This document shows positions 1-9,578 of a stretch of 64,000 nucleotides of DNA, piece by piece. This stretch comes from a candidate division KSB1 bacterium (GTDB taxonomy: Bacteria > Electryoneota > RPQS01). Made by a program: the position numbers and the translations under genes. The stretch is from contig JACRMR010000003.1 of the NCBI GenBank assembly GCA_016214895.1, positions 186,001-250,000 on the forward strand, read 5' to 3'. Each line of letters opens with the position of its first letter. The first letter of the stretch is position 1. The notes below the pieces were generated by a model. That model ran no database searches and was not told where the DNA came from. It saw nothing but the letters and a program-made list of their open reading frames with translations.

Positions 1-1
1 G

Positions 2-1396
2 ACCTCGGAGGATCCGCGCTACGATCCGTATCCACCGAATATTGACACGTACATGATCTACGGACCGGTGAATTTGTCGAGCGTGGTGGCGGCGCATGTG
101 CTCTTTTTCTATTACAATCGCTCGGAGCCTTCGCACGACTCCCTTTACTGGGGCGCGGCCACGGACTTCAATTTGACGCCGGCGAACATGCAGGTTGCGG
201 AGAGCAATTGGGGCCGGATGGTTGGCTTGGATTTTCAGGAGACGACGATGGATCTGTCGAATTTGCGGAACTATTCGACGGGCGATTCGGTGTCGATGAT
301 CGGTGAATCCACGGTGTATGTATTCTGGCGGTTCAAGGCGGACGGGAACGCGAATCCGGCGCCGCCGCAGGGGGACATCGGCGCGTTTGTCGATCAGGTG
401 ATTTTCGCGTATGATGACGGCGGGATCGACCTGCGCTCCGGGGCGTTGCGTTTGATGCGCACGGACTCCAGCGACTTTCCGGTGGAACCGCAATTGGGGG
501 ATAGTGTCTGGGCGAGCTTCGACTGGCAGACCTGCGACGGCGGTGTGGAAGAGTACCCGGACTTTCAGGTGATCGGCACGGTGAACGAGCTGGTGGTGCT
601 CGATACGGTGCTATCGCAGGTGCAGCCGGACACACGGATCACGCTGTACACCGATTTCTGGGTGAATAGCGCGCCGGGCGATTACCACGTGCGGATCAAG
701 CTCGATACGTTAGGTCAGGTCGGCGAGACCAACGAGAACAATAACGCGGCAAACGCGTCGTACTATGTACCGCCGCCGAATCCGGCGCCGGTGTTTACCT
801 GGGTGGATCCGGCGACGGACACGCTGTTCGCGGATTCGATTGCGCTGTTGCGCTGGACTTGTTTTGATCCCGACGAGACGGCGTTGATCTCGATTTACTA
901 CGATCAGGATCAGATCGGCTGCATCGGCGTGACGATCCCCGGCGGCTCGAATCGGCCGGAGCTGGATGGTCCGGATTCGCTGGCCTGGGACGTTCACGCG
1001 CTGCCGCAGTACCGCACGATGTACGTTTACGCGGTCGTGACGGATGCGCAGAATCAGGCGTGCATTTACGGTCCGTTTCCGGTGACGATCGACCACGTCC
1101 GCGCGGCGAATGAGCCGCGCGGCGGCTTGCCGACCGCGCTGACGCTGGGGCGGAACTATCCCAATCCGTTCAATCCGGTCACGACGATTGAGTACAGCAT
1201 TCCGGTGTCCGGCCCGGTGACGCTGCGGGTGTTTGATATCGCCGGACGCACGGTGGCGACGCTGGTGAATGAGCCGCTGGCGCCGGGAAACTACCGTGTG
1301 GAGTTCAACGGTCGCGGGCAGGCCTCCGGGATCTATCTCTATTCGCTGTCCACTCCCGGCGCGACGTTGACGTCCAAGATGGTCTTGCTGAAGTAG
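2..1396 (+). CDS. T9SS-sorted secreted CARDB-type protein, 5' end cut by window edge
   Basis: Partial gene: the reading frame is open from base 2 with no start, and the first residues align with residues about 105 onward of the complete paralogue that follows, so about 100 N-terminal residues including the signal peptide lie outside the window. The middle carries a CARDB-like Ig module (about 30 percent from the C-terminus of the visible part, with the typical VRIKLDTLGQVGETNENN stretch), then a second beta-sandwich region, then a C-terminal type IX sorting domain with NYPNPFNPVTTIEYS, a DIAGRTVATL strand and the terminal KMVLLK. The family predicts export across the inner membrane by Sec, then T9SS passage and surface attachment or release. 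Function of the N-terminal domain is not recognised. The next gene, 85 bases downstream on the same strand, is a close paralogue, so the pair arose by tandem duplication. Confidence 0.85.
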   Translation, partial: TSEDPRYDPYPPNIDTYMIYGPVNLSSVVAAHVLFFYYNRSEPSHDSLYWGAATDFNLTPANMQVAESNWGRMVGLDFQETTMDLSNLRNYSTGDSVSMIGESTVYVFWRFKADGNANPAPPQGDIGAFVDQVIFAYDDGGIDLRSGALRLMRTDSSDFPVEPQLGDSVWASFDWQTCDGGVEEYPDFQVIGTVNELVVLDTVLSQVQPDTRITLYTDFWVNSAPGDYHVRIKLDTLGQVGETNENNNAANASYYVPPPNPAPVFTWVDPATDTLFADSIALLRWTCFDPDETALISIYYDQDQIGCIGVTIPGGSNRPELDGPDSLAWDVHALPQYRTMYVYAVVTDAQNQACIYGPFPVTIDHVRAANEPRGGLPTALTLGRNYPNPFNPVTTIEYSIPVSGPVTLRVFDIAGRTVATLVNEPLAPGNYRVEFNGRGQASGIYLYSLSTPGATLTSKMVLLK

Positions 1397-1481
1397 GGGC
1401 CGGTTCGGTGCACGATAGCACGTTTACACCCATTGCACAACTTGACAGGCACATTTTTTTACCGCGGGGGGAATTCGGAAG

Positions 1482-3194
1482 ATGGCAACTCAGAATCACG
1501 GTAGTCGGAGACATTCCGGTGCCGGGCGATTGCTCGCCGGGGCCGTGCTGATTTTCAGTTTGGTCGCGCTGGTGACGGACGAAGCGCGGGCGTGTTGGAC
1601 CTCGCTGTTGACGGAGTGTTTTTCGCGTCCGGCGACGCAATGGCCGTGGGCCGGACCGGCGGGTTCGGGCGCGCAGTGGCGGCATTCGCCGAATGATCCG
1701 ATGCTGCACTGGGGGATTCAGGCGCAGTATTACGATCAGCGGATCTGCGCGACGGACCAGCAAGCGGCGTGGATCATCGGGGATCCGACGACGGAGGATC
1801 CGCGTTACGACGGCTATGCGCCGAATTTGGACACGTATATGACTTACGGTCCGATCAATTTGTCGAACGTGGTCGCGGCGAATGTCTTGTTCTTTCTGTA
1901 TTGCCGGTCGGAGCCGTCTCACGATTCGGTCTATTGGGGTGCGGCGACGGCGTCCGGCCTGACCGCCGCCAATATGCAGGTGTCCGGCAGCTTCTATGGC
2001 CGGATGCAGAGTATCGACTTTCAGGAATACACGATGGACCTGTCGAATCTGCGGAATTACACGACGCATGATTCGGTGTCGATGATCGGTGAGCCGGCGG
2101 TGTTCATCTTCTTCCGGTTCAAGGCGGACGGCAATTCGAATCCACCGCCGCCGACCGGGGACGTTGGCGCGTTTGTTGACGAGGTGATCATCGCGGTGGA
2201 CGACGGCGGGATCGATTTACGCGCGGGTTCGCTGAACCTATTGCGCCCGGATTCCAGCGATTTTCCGACGACGCCGCAGTTGGGCGACACGGTGTGGGCG
2301 AGCTTCGATTGGTCCACCTGTGACGGCGGCGTGCTCGAGTATCCCGAGTTTCGGGTGACGGGCACGGTGACGACGTCCACCCAAACGCTGGTCGTGCTCG
2401 ATACGGTGATGACGGGAGTGCAGCCGAACACGCGGTATCGGTTCTTCACGAACACGTGGGTGAACGAGACGCCCGACGATTACTGCGTGCGGGTGAAGTT
2501 GGACACGCTCGGGGAGGTGGGGGAGACCAGCGAGATCAATAACCAGTCGTACCAGTGCTATTACATTCCGGCGCCGAATCCGGCACCGGTGTTTACGTGG
2601 GTAGCGCCCGCGACGGACACGCTATTGGCGGACACGATCGCGATGATCCGCTGGATTTGTACGGATCCCGACGAAATCGCGCACGTGTCCCTGTATTACG
2701 ATCAGGATCAGTTTGGCTGCGTGGGCGTGAACCTGCCCGGCGGAGTCAATCGCGAGGAGCACGATGGTCCGGATTCGCTGGCGTGGGATGTGCACACGCT
2801 GCCGCAGTTCCGCACGCTGTATGTGTTTGCGAATGTGGTTGACGAGCAGAATCAGTTCTGCACGTACGGACCGTATCCGGTGGTGATCGACCATCCCAAC
2901 GCGGTTGGCGAGCGGCGCGACGGCCTGCCGGCGGAGTTTGCGCTGGAGCAGAACTATCCGAATCCGTTCAATCCATCGACGGAGATCCGTTACAGCGTGG
3001 CCGCGGCGGGAGCGGTGAAGTTGCGCGTGTTTGACATCCAGGGCCGGGACGTGGCGACGTTGGTGGACGAGGCCCACGCACCGGGGAACTACCGCGTGCA
3101 GTTCGACGGCAGTGCGCTGGCGTCGGGCATCTACCTGTATCAGCTTACGGCTCCGGCGACGACGCTGACGCGGAAGATGGTGTTGATGAAGTAG
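1482..3194 (+). CDS. T9SS-sorted secreted CARDB-type protein, tandem paralogue
   Basis: Complete 570-residue paralogue of the preceding partial gene; the two match over their whole shared length, including the unusual pair of segments MDLSNLRNY and GDVGAFVDEV. A hydrophobic stretch at residues about 17-35 ending ARA looks like a signal peptide, although the basic N-terminus before it is long, so translation could begin at a later codon. After an unrecognised beta-rich N-terminal domain (about 40-280) come a CARDB-like module (about 290-370), a second beta domain and the type IX sorting domain (about 490-570) with the NYPNPFNPSTEIRYS motif and terminal KMVLMK. Two cysteines in the N-terminal part (CWTSLLTEC) are absent from the visible part of the first copy. 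No strong ribosome site is visible before the ATG. It may be expressed with the upstream copy, since no terminator hairpin separates them. Confidence 0.85.
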   Translation: MATQNHGSRRHSGAGRLLAGAVLIFSLVALVTDEARACWTSLLTECFSRPATQWPWAGPAGSGAQWRHSPNDPMLHWGIQAQYYDQRICATDQQAAWIIGDPTTEDPRYDGYAPNLDTYMTYGPINLSNVVAANVLFFLYCRSEPSHDSVYWGAATASGLTAANMQVSGSFYGRMQSIDFQEYTMDLSNLRNYTTHDSVSMIGEPAVFIFFRFKADGNSNPPPPTGDVGAFVDEVIIAVDDGGIDLRAGSLNLLRPDSSDFPTTPQLGDTVWASFDWSTCDGGVLEYPEFRVTGTVTTSTQTLVVLDTVMTGVQPNTRYRFFTNTWVNETPDDYCVRVKLDTLGEVGETSEINNQSYQCYYIPAPNPAPVFTWVAPATDTLLADTIAMIRWICTDPDEIAHVSLYYDQDQFGCVGVNLPGGVNREEHDGPDSLAWDVHTLPQFRTLYVFANVVDEQNQFCTYGPYPVVIDHPNAVGERRDGLPAEFALEQNYPNPFNPSTEIRYSVAAAGAVKLRVFDIQGRDVATLVDEAHAPGNYRVQFDGSALASGIYLYQLTAPATTLTRKMVLMK

Positions 3195-3205
3195 GGGGGG
3201 GAAGA

Positions 3206-3245
3206 CTTCACCCCCCTTGATCCCCCACAAGATGTGGGGGAGATA
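3206..3245. repeat. Dispersed GC palindrome, family A copy 1
   Basis: A run CCCCCCTTGATCCCCC is followed by a perfect 9-bp inverted repeat (TCCCCCACA at 3221-3229 and TGTGGGGGA at 3233-3241). The same arrangement recurs before groES and between groES and groEL. It overlaps the last codons of the minus-strand zinc-ribbon gene. Confidence 0.7.
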
Positions 3246-3588
3246 CCGAGAATATGAAAGAGGCGAACCATCGGGTTCGCCTCTTGGCGTCTCTACAGCC
3301 CTCGACGCACGCTGGGAACACATGCCGCTGCAGTTCATGCAGGAATTCGGCTGTGATCGGGAGGTGCGTGGAATCGGCCAGCACGGCGGCTTCGCCGCAG
3401 TGCGGGCAGAGGGCGGTGATTCCCGCGTGCCATTGCCGGATTTCTTCGGGGAAGAAGACCCGCAGGCAGTGGAAGCAGCCGCAGACGAAGCTGTCGTTCA
3501 GATCGTCGCGGTTGAGCGTGGACTCATAGCGCGCGTGACTCACGAGTTCGCGGCCGCGGATGTGGAGGGGTTGGATGTACTCGGCCAT
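3208..3588 (-). CDS. Small zinc-ribbon protein (cytoplasmic, CxC-FHC...CPHCG type), second of pair
   Basis: A 126-residue protein whose core reads C-x-CFHC, then about 18 residues, then CPHCG, a four-cysteine zinc ribbon seen in small bacterial proteins usually annotated only as cytoplasmic protein; no function is established. The start chosen (3588) follows CCGGAG eleven bases upstream and leaves 17 bases after the stop of the paralogue, giving a two-gene operon. The upstream ATG at 3789 would overlap the paralogue almost entirely and was not used. The last 25 or so residues are encoded by a terminator-like hairpin and a dispersed GC palindrome, whereas the paralogue stops just after the matching FLxxxxxHxF segment. 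A lost stop codon or a one-base frameshift near 3295 would explain this, since another frame ends there in TAG just before the hairpin. Confidence 0.7.
   Translation of the reverse strand: MAEYIQPLHIRGRELVSHARYESTLNRDDLNDSFVCGCFHCLRVFFPEEIRQWHAGITALCPHCGEAAVLADSTHLPITAEFLHELQRHVFPACVEGCRDAKRRTRWFASFIFSVSPPHLVGDQGG
3258..3285 (-). terminator. 12-bp hairpin at end of zinc-ribbon gene pair
   Basis: Perfect 12-bp stem with a four-base loop (GGCGAACC - ATCG - GGTTCGCC core). Read on the minus strand it is followed by TTTCAT, so it looks like the intrinsic terminator of the two zinc-ribbon genes. It lies inside the present reading frame of the second gene, which therefore reads through its own terminator. 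Confidence 0.6.
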
Positions 3589-3605
3589 GTTGAATGGTCT
3601 CCGGT

Positions 3606-3899
3606 TTAGTGAAGGTTGAACCAATGCTTCCGCATGTCGCAGAGAAAACGGCGACGGATAGGCAGGCCGGCGGCGCCGGGCAGCACGGCGTCGATGCCGC
3701 AGCGCGGGCAGAGCGCGGTTTGTCCGCTGTCGCTCCACTTCTGGATTTCGCGTCTGGAGAAGACGGCCAGACAGTGGAAGCAGGCGCACCGGCGGCTGCG
3801 ATCAAGCCATTCACGGTGGCGCTGGCTGAGGCTGAACGCGGACTTGATGGCGTTTGCGCGCGCTGCCTGTCGGAGGGTGACAAGCAGGTAGTGTCTCAT
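3606..3899 (-). CDS. Small zinc-ribbon protein (CFHC...CPRCG type), first of pair
   Basis: A 97-residue protein with a four-cysteine ribbon, CACFHC at about residue 38 and CPRCG about 20 residues later, plus a basic helical N-terminus. It is a paralogue of the gene 17 bases downstream; both keep the tract F-x-x-x-E/R-I-x-x-W between the cysteine pairs. The family is widespread but uncharacterised; zinc binding is inferred only from the cysteine spacing. The start at 3899 was chosen because an intrinsic terminator at 3947-3968 interrupts the longer upstream frame, so the 152-codon version starting at 4064 is unlikely. The gene therefore has a leader of about 265 bases counted from a near-consensus promoter at 4172-4199, with that terminator 48 bases before the ATG, which suggests transcription attenuation. 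Confidence 0.7.
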   Translation of the reverse strand: MRHYLLVTLRQAARANAIKSAFSLSQRHREWLDRSRRCACFHCLAVFSRREIQKWSDSGQTALCPRCGIDAVLPGAAGLPIRRRFLCDMRKHWFNLH

Positions 3900-3946
3900 G
3901 ATAAGGATACACCTGTAATCTTTTCGGTAGTGAGGGTCTTGGCAAC

Positions 3947-3968
3947 AAAAAAGGCGGCCGCAGCCGCC
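3947..3968 (-). terminator. Intrinsic terminator/attenuator in leader of zinc-ribbon operon
   Basis: On the minus strand GGCGGC - TGCG - GCCGCC (6-bp stem) is followed directly by six T residues. It lies between the only obvious promoter (4172-4199) and the first zinc-ribbon ATG (3899), so full transcription of the operon would need read-through or antitermination. Confidence 0.7.
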
Positions 3969-4165
3969 GTGACAGAAATGTCGCGGGGTACTGTGGGGAT
4001 GGCTTACCTGGAACTCAGGGTACGGCCCGGCCAGCGGGCATCGACGGCTCGCGTCGGCCGGCATAGTGTCGTTGGATTCAGCATTCTGATCAGTCTGATT
4101 TTCATTTTGCTCGAAAAAGGCTCCCGGTTTTGGATTTGAACTCGCGCGATGGTGGATTGGTTCCC
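3969..4165 (-). ncRNA. Candidate structured leader RNA or small RNA upstream of zinc-ribbon operon
   Basis: About 200 bases between a strong minus-strand promoter and a U-tract terminator, with no convincing reading frame. Visible pairings include CGACG - CGAGC - CGTCG near 4045-4060 and a CTGATCAG palindrome near 4088. I do not recognise a known riboswitch, 6S, SRP or tmRNA consensus in it. It could be a stand-alone small RNA or a regulatory leader of the zinc-ribbon genes. Expression is inferred from the promoter and terminator only. Confidence 0.4.
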
Positions 4166-4171
4166 GGAGCT

Positions 4172-4199
4172 AATATAGAAAAGGAAGTGTGATTGTCAA
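4172..4199 (-). promoter_or_regulatory. Near-consensus sigma70-type promoter
   Basis: Read on the minus strand: TTGACA, a 16-base spacer and TATATT; predicted start near 4165. It is one of the best promoter matches in the window and points leftward into the leader of the zinc-ribbon gene pair. Confidence 0.65.
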
Positions 4200-4550
4200 C
4201 ACATACTCGACTCACATTCGCATGGCGGCCGACTTCATCGATGATCGCGCCCGCCAAATTCTTGCGCCGAGTCACCTCCGGCCGGACGCTTGCGGCAACT
4301 CGGTGCAGACTGCCACACGTGTGAAACGGTCTTCGCTGCCTCTCGACTGGGACGAAAAAGTCCCGCTCGCCTGTCGTGAAGATGCTGTAACATATGCTAT
4401 AACAAATATTTGACGTGCGGGCATCCCCGTGTGACCGCTTCTTAAATTGCGGGCAGAGTAGGCCCCGCCACTCGGATTCTGAGCGGATGGAGGTCTGACC
4501 TTATCAAACCTGCCGCACTGCGCGGCGAACAAATGGTAAAGGAGAGCCCG
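4200..4550. other. Intergenic region before LamG protein
   Basis: No credible gene. A 74-codon open frame (4189-4413) lacks a ribosome site and family resemblance. The right part (4381-4450) is locally AT-rich and may hold the promoter of the following gene, but no clear -35/-10 pair was found. Confidence 0.5.
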
Positions 4551-7463
4551 ATGAAGCACTCACTCAGTGCCGGAATGTTGCTGTGCCTGATGTTTAGCCT
4601 TGGCTTCGGCCAGCCCTACACACCTGATGCGAACACCATTGCCCTCATTCATGCCGACGAGATGAGCGGCGTCACCGCCTATGATGCCACGCCGAACCAT
4701 CTCGATGGCACGCTGGGCGGGAGCACCAGTTGGTCCACAGGGATGTTCGGCGGTGGGTTTCACTTCGCGCCCGCGGCGAACTGCGAGATTGCTCTCGATG
4801 GGAGTACGTCGTATGTTGAGATGGCGGATCGTCCGAGCCTGAACTTTGGCAGCGGGGATTTCACGCTGGAGTGCATGATCAGAATGGACAATACAGGTGG
4901 ACTCTATGATCTGCCGGTGCTGTTCAAGTCACAGAGTTCGACCATCGGGGGCTACGGGCTGCAGATCATGATTGGAGGATACCCGCAGTTCTTCGGCAGT
5001 CACAACAGTGTCGAGTGGCACGTGACGGCGACGACGCCGCTCACAACCGGGTCGTGGCATCACATCGCAGGAGTACGGTCGGGCAACGACTACTTCCTGT
5101 ACGTGGACGGCGTGCCGGGAGGAAGCAGTCATTTGGTGGTCGGGAGCACGGATAACAATCAGCCCCTTCATCTCGGCTACTGGCCGCATGGGATTCCTGC
5201 GCGATACTTCCCCGGTGATTTGGACGAAGCGCGAGTGTGGAGCGTGGCGCGGAGCGCCGGAGAGATCGCGGCGGACGCATTTCTCGCTTTGACGGGAAAT
5301 GAGGGCGGGTTGGTCGGGTTGTGGGACTTCGACGATTGCTCGGGGACGACGGTGCCGGATCGGTCCACCGCCGGGAATCACGGAAGCTTGCACGGGAGTT
5401 ACTCCTACGAGCCAGCCTCGTGGGGTCCGTCCTCCGCCGGAATTGCCTACGTTGACATGGGCAGTTCCGCGCTCCTGAAACCGTCACAGCTCACCGTAGA
5501 ATGTTGGGCCAAGGCGGACTCGATTCGCCCGAGCACGATGTTGATCGTCACGAGCGCCAAGGATTACCAGGGCTATCGCCTGTACCTAGCTGACGGCGGC
5601 AAACCCGCGTTCGACTGTCAGAGTGGCGGCTCAAACATCGCGATGTCGCCTGATGCGATTCTCCCGGGTGAATGGCATCACTTGGCGGGCACGTTCGACG
5701 GCAGTACGGTACGCGTCTATGTTGACGGGGCGTTGAAGGCCAGCACGGCCGGTAGTCTGTCCGCAGCGACGTACCCGCTGTTTGTCGGCGCAGATGTTAC
5801 GCCGCCGTTCGCTTCCGATCCGTTTCGCGGGGACGTGGATGAGATTCGTCTCTCGGACGTGGCGCGGGCTGCGTTTATCGAGACGCTCACGGTGGTCGGT
5901 CCCGGCTTTGGTGACGAATGGCGAATCACGCAACCGGATGCCTCGTGCGTACAATGGGCATACTCAAATCCGGGCGGGACGCTCAGAATCGACCTCCTTC
6001 AAGATAACTCGTTCGTGATGAATATCGCGGACAACGTCAACACGACGGATTCGGTATTCTGTTGGACGGCACCGTACTCGCTGGCGCCAGGCTCCGGTTA
6101 CCAGATCTACATCGAGAGCAACACGAATTCGGCCGTAAACGACCTCGGCGATCCGTTCGTGATTCTTCCGTGCGGCGGCCTGCTTGGGTCGGATGCCAAC
6201 ACGCTTTGCTACTACGATTTCAACGAGTGCGAGGGAACCATCGCTCACGATGGGTCAGGAAACGGCTTTGACTTGGCGTTGCAGGACGGGGCAGCATGGA
6301 CGCCGCATTTCACATGCGGATGTGCCGCGGACCTGAGTGCCGCCACGGCAAAGTTGAGCTCGCCGCACATTGTGGGCAACGGGTTGAATCAGTTCACGGG
6401 CGAGGCTTGGATCTATGCCACGGAGATTCAGTCCGGCACGCACCACACCATTATCTCCCGCTACAGTTACTACACATCGAATCCGGCCTACATCTTCGAG
6501 CTGCAGGGTAACGGCGCGCTGGCGGCGAATGTTTACACGACAACGGGCCAGGCGGCGGCCTATACCGACTCCGGTTTGATCCAGACCGATCAATGGTATC
6601 ACGTTGCGTTCGCCTGGACGAGCGGCGGCCATGTTCGCGTGTTTGTGGATAGTCTGCTCGCCGGCAGCAGTCTCGCGACGTTGGACGGTGCGATCAACAA
6701 CTCGGTGGACCCGCTCACAGTGGGCTGGTACCACGACACGAGTTACGGGAACTTCTACTTCCAGGGATATGTGGACGAAGTGCGACTCTCGAATGTGAAT
6801 CGTTATGGTCCGACCCTGGCCGTAGTTGGCCCCGGCTTTGGCGACGAATGGCGAATCGGGCAATATGGCGCGGGTGTGGAGTGGACGTCGGCGCGGTTGG
6901 ATAGCTGCATCAAGATTGATCTCTATCGCAACGGGAGTTTTGTGACAAATATTTCGAATGCCGTGCCGGTTGAACAGGACACCCTGAGCTGGGATGTGCC
7001 GTGTGACATTGAGCTGGGCGGCGGTTACCAGATTTACGTGGAGAGCTGCATTGATGCAACGATCAACGATCTTGGCAATCCGTTCCTGATTCGGGAGCCG
7101 TATCCGGCTGACGCGGTCGATGATTTGGTGATTCAGCAGTCGTATCCGAATGCGCTGCTCAACTGGTCACCGGTTGCGACGGACACGCTCGGCAATCCGC
7201 TGTGTCCGCATCTCTACCTGATCTACTTTGAGAGCAGGTTCAACGAGACGGAAGACTTCCTCGCCTGGACGACCGACACGAGTTATGTTCACTCCGGTGT
7301 CATGCAGTTCAGTCCGGCGATGTACTACTCGGTGGAAGTGTTCATTGGTACGGTCGCTACGGTCGCGGGCGCCCAGCGAGATTTGGGTCCGCACTTCAGC
7401 CGGGCCGAGTTCCACCACTATGCTGAGAAGCAGACCGGAACGCAGCTTCCTTCAATGAGGTAG
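4551..7463 (+). CDS. Large secreted LamG (concanavalin-like) multidomain protein without T9SS tail
   Basis: A 970-residue secreted protein. The ATG at 4551 follows AAAGGAG with six bases spacing and opens a good signal peptide ending in GFGQ; the in-frame ATG at 4533 is less likely. Three LamG-like jelly-roll modules can be seen (about 85-245, 300-445 and 600-745), each with the GxWHHxAG or QWYHVAFAW strand and FxGxVDExRxS end typical of LamGL/Laminin_G_3. Two further modules beginning VVGPGFGDEWRI (about 455-545 and 765-855) look like the Kre9/Knh1-type beta domain. The protein ends in a fibronectin-III-like module (about 860-950) and a short tail, LPSMR, with no type IX sorting domain, unlike most neighbours. 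Carbohydrate or surface binding is plausible for LamG modules but not shown. Confidence 0.85.
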   Translation: MKHSLSAGMLLCLMFSLGFGQPYTPDANTIALIHADEMSGVTAYDATPNHLDGTLGGSTSWSTGMFGGGFHFAPAANCEIALDGSTSYVEMADRPSLNFGSGDFTLECMIRMDNTGGLYDLPVLFKSQSSTIGGYGLQIMIGGYPQFFGSHNSVEWHVTATTPLTTGSWHHIAGVRSGNDYFLYVDGVPGGSSHLVVGSTDNNQPLHLGYWPHGIPARYFPGDLDEARVWSVARSAGEIAADAFLALTGNEGGLVGLWDFDDCSGTTVPDRSTAGNHGSLHGSYSYEPASWGPSSAGIAYVDMGSSALLKPSQLTVECWAKADSIRPSTMLIVTSAKDYQGYRLYLADGGKPAFDCQSGGSNIAMSPDAILPGEWHHLAGTFDGSTVRVYVDGALKASTAGSLSAATYPLFVGADVTPPFASDPFRGDVDEIRLSDVARAAFIETLTVVGPGFGDEWRITQPDASCVQWAYSNPGGTLRIDLLQDNSFVMNIADNVNTTDSVFCWTAPYSLAPGSGYQIYIESNTNSAVNDLGDPFVILPCGGLLGSDANTLCYYDFNECEGTIAHDGSGNGFDLALQDGAAWTPHFTCGCAADLSAATAKLSSPHIVGNGLNQFTGEAWIYATEIQSGTHHTIISRYSYYTSNPAYIFELQGNGALAANVYTTTGQAAAYTDSGLIQTDQWYHVAFAWTSGGHVRVFVDSLLAGSSLATLDGAINNSVDPLTVGWYHDTSYGNFYFQGYVDEVRLSNVNRYGPTLAVVGPGFGDEWRIGQYGAGVEWTSARLDSCIKIDLYRNGSFVTNISNAVPVEQDTLSWDVPCDIELGGGYQIYVESCIDATINDLGNPFLIREPYPADAVDDLVIQQSYPNALLNWSPVATDTLGNPLCPHLYLIYFESRFNETEDFLAWTTDTSYVHSGVMQFSPAMYYSVEVFIGTVATVAGAQRDLGPHFSRAEFHHYAEKQTGTQLPSMR

Positions 7464-7528
7464 GACGGCGAGCCTGGACTGGACGCGGAATCACTGCGGC
7501 AGACCCGCGGTATTGGCCCAAGTGAAGA

Positions 7529-7559
7529 AACGGCGGGCAGCGCGATGCTGTCCGCCGTT
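7529..7559. terminator. Bidirectional 13-bp hairpin between LamG gene and bipA
   Basis: Thirteen paired bases (one G-T) with a five-base loop, lying between convergent genes. On the minus strand TTTCTTC follows, so it best serves as the bipA terminator; it may stop both transcripts. Confidence 0.65.
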
Positions 7560-7583
7560 GCCAAAACGGGAGCCATCGCGATA

Positions 7584-9413
<1,830 letters not shown>

Positions 9414-9446
9414 TTAGCTCTGGGATTGTGACTATGAAGAACCCTC

Positions 9447-9475
9447 AATATACGGATTTCTGGTCAGAATTCCAA
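9447..9475 (-). promoter_or_regulatory. Candidate bipA promoter
   Basis: On the minus strand TTGGAA, a 17-base spacer and TATATT; predicted start about 34 bases before the bipA ATG at 9413. Confidence 0.5.
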
Positions 9476-9510
9476 ACTCGCGCGGTTGGCCATGAGGTCG
9501 TACTATGAAG

Positions 9511-9535
9511 GCGGGCGGCCCGATGGGTCGCCCGC
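9511..9535 (-). terminator. 11-bp hairpin after large secreted protein gene
   Basis: GCGGGCGGCCC - GAT - GGGTCGCCCGC, one G-T pair, 44 bases beyond the stop codon of the minus-strand gene at 9579. It belongs to the recurrent gene-end hairpin type with a GAT/GGT loop. Confidence 0.55.
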
Positions 9536-9578
9536 GATAGAAATAGTCCTGCTTTCTCGCGGGTGCCGGGAAGCCATA

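Noticed and set aside
1442-1447. TTGACA as a -35 box before the second CARDB gene
   Set aside because: No -10-like hexamer occurs at a 15-19 base distance.
3969-4165. Known riboswitch, 6S RNA, SRP RNA or tmRNA in the zinc-ribbon leader
   Set aside because: None of the conserved core words I know for TPP, SAM, cobalamin, glycine, ZTP, yybP-type or the listed housekeeping RNAs is present; kept only as an unnamed candidate.
4114-4170. tRNA-like or mini-RNA hairpin on the minus strand (GCTCCGGG ... GTTCAAATCC ... CCGGGAGCC then T5)
   Set aside because: Only about 50 bases, the T-stem does not pair, and the 5' arm overlaps the predicted start point of the promoter, so it is neither a tRNA nor a safe terminator.
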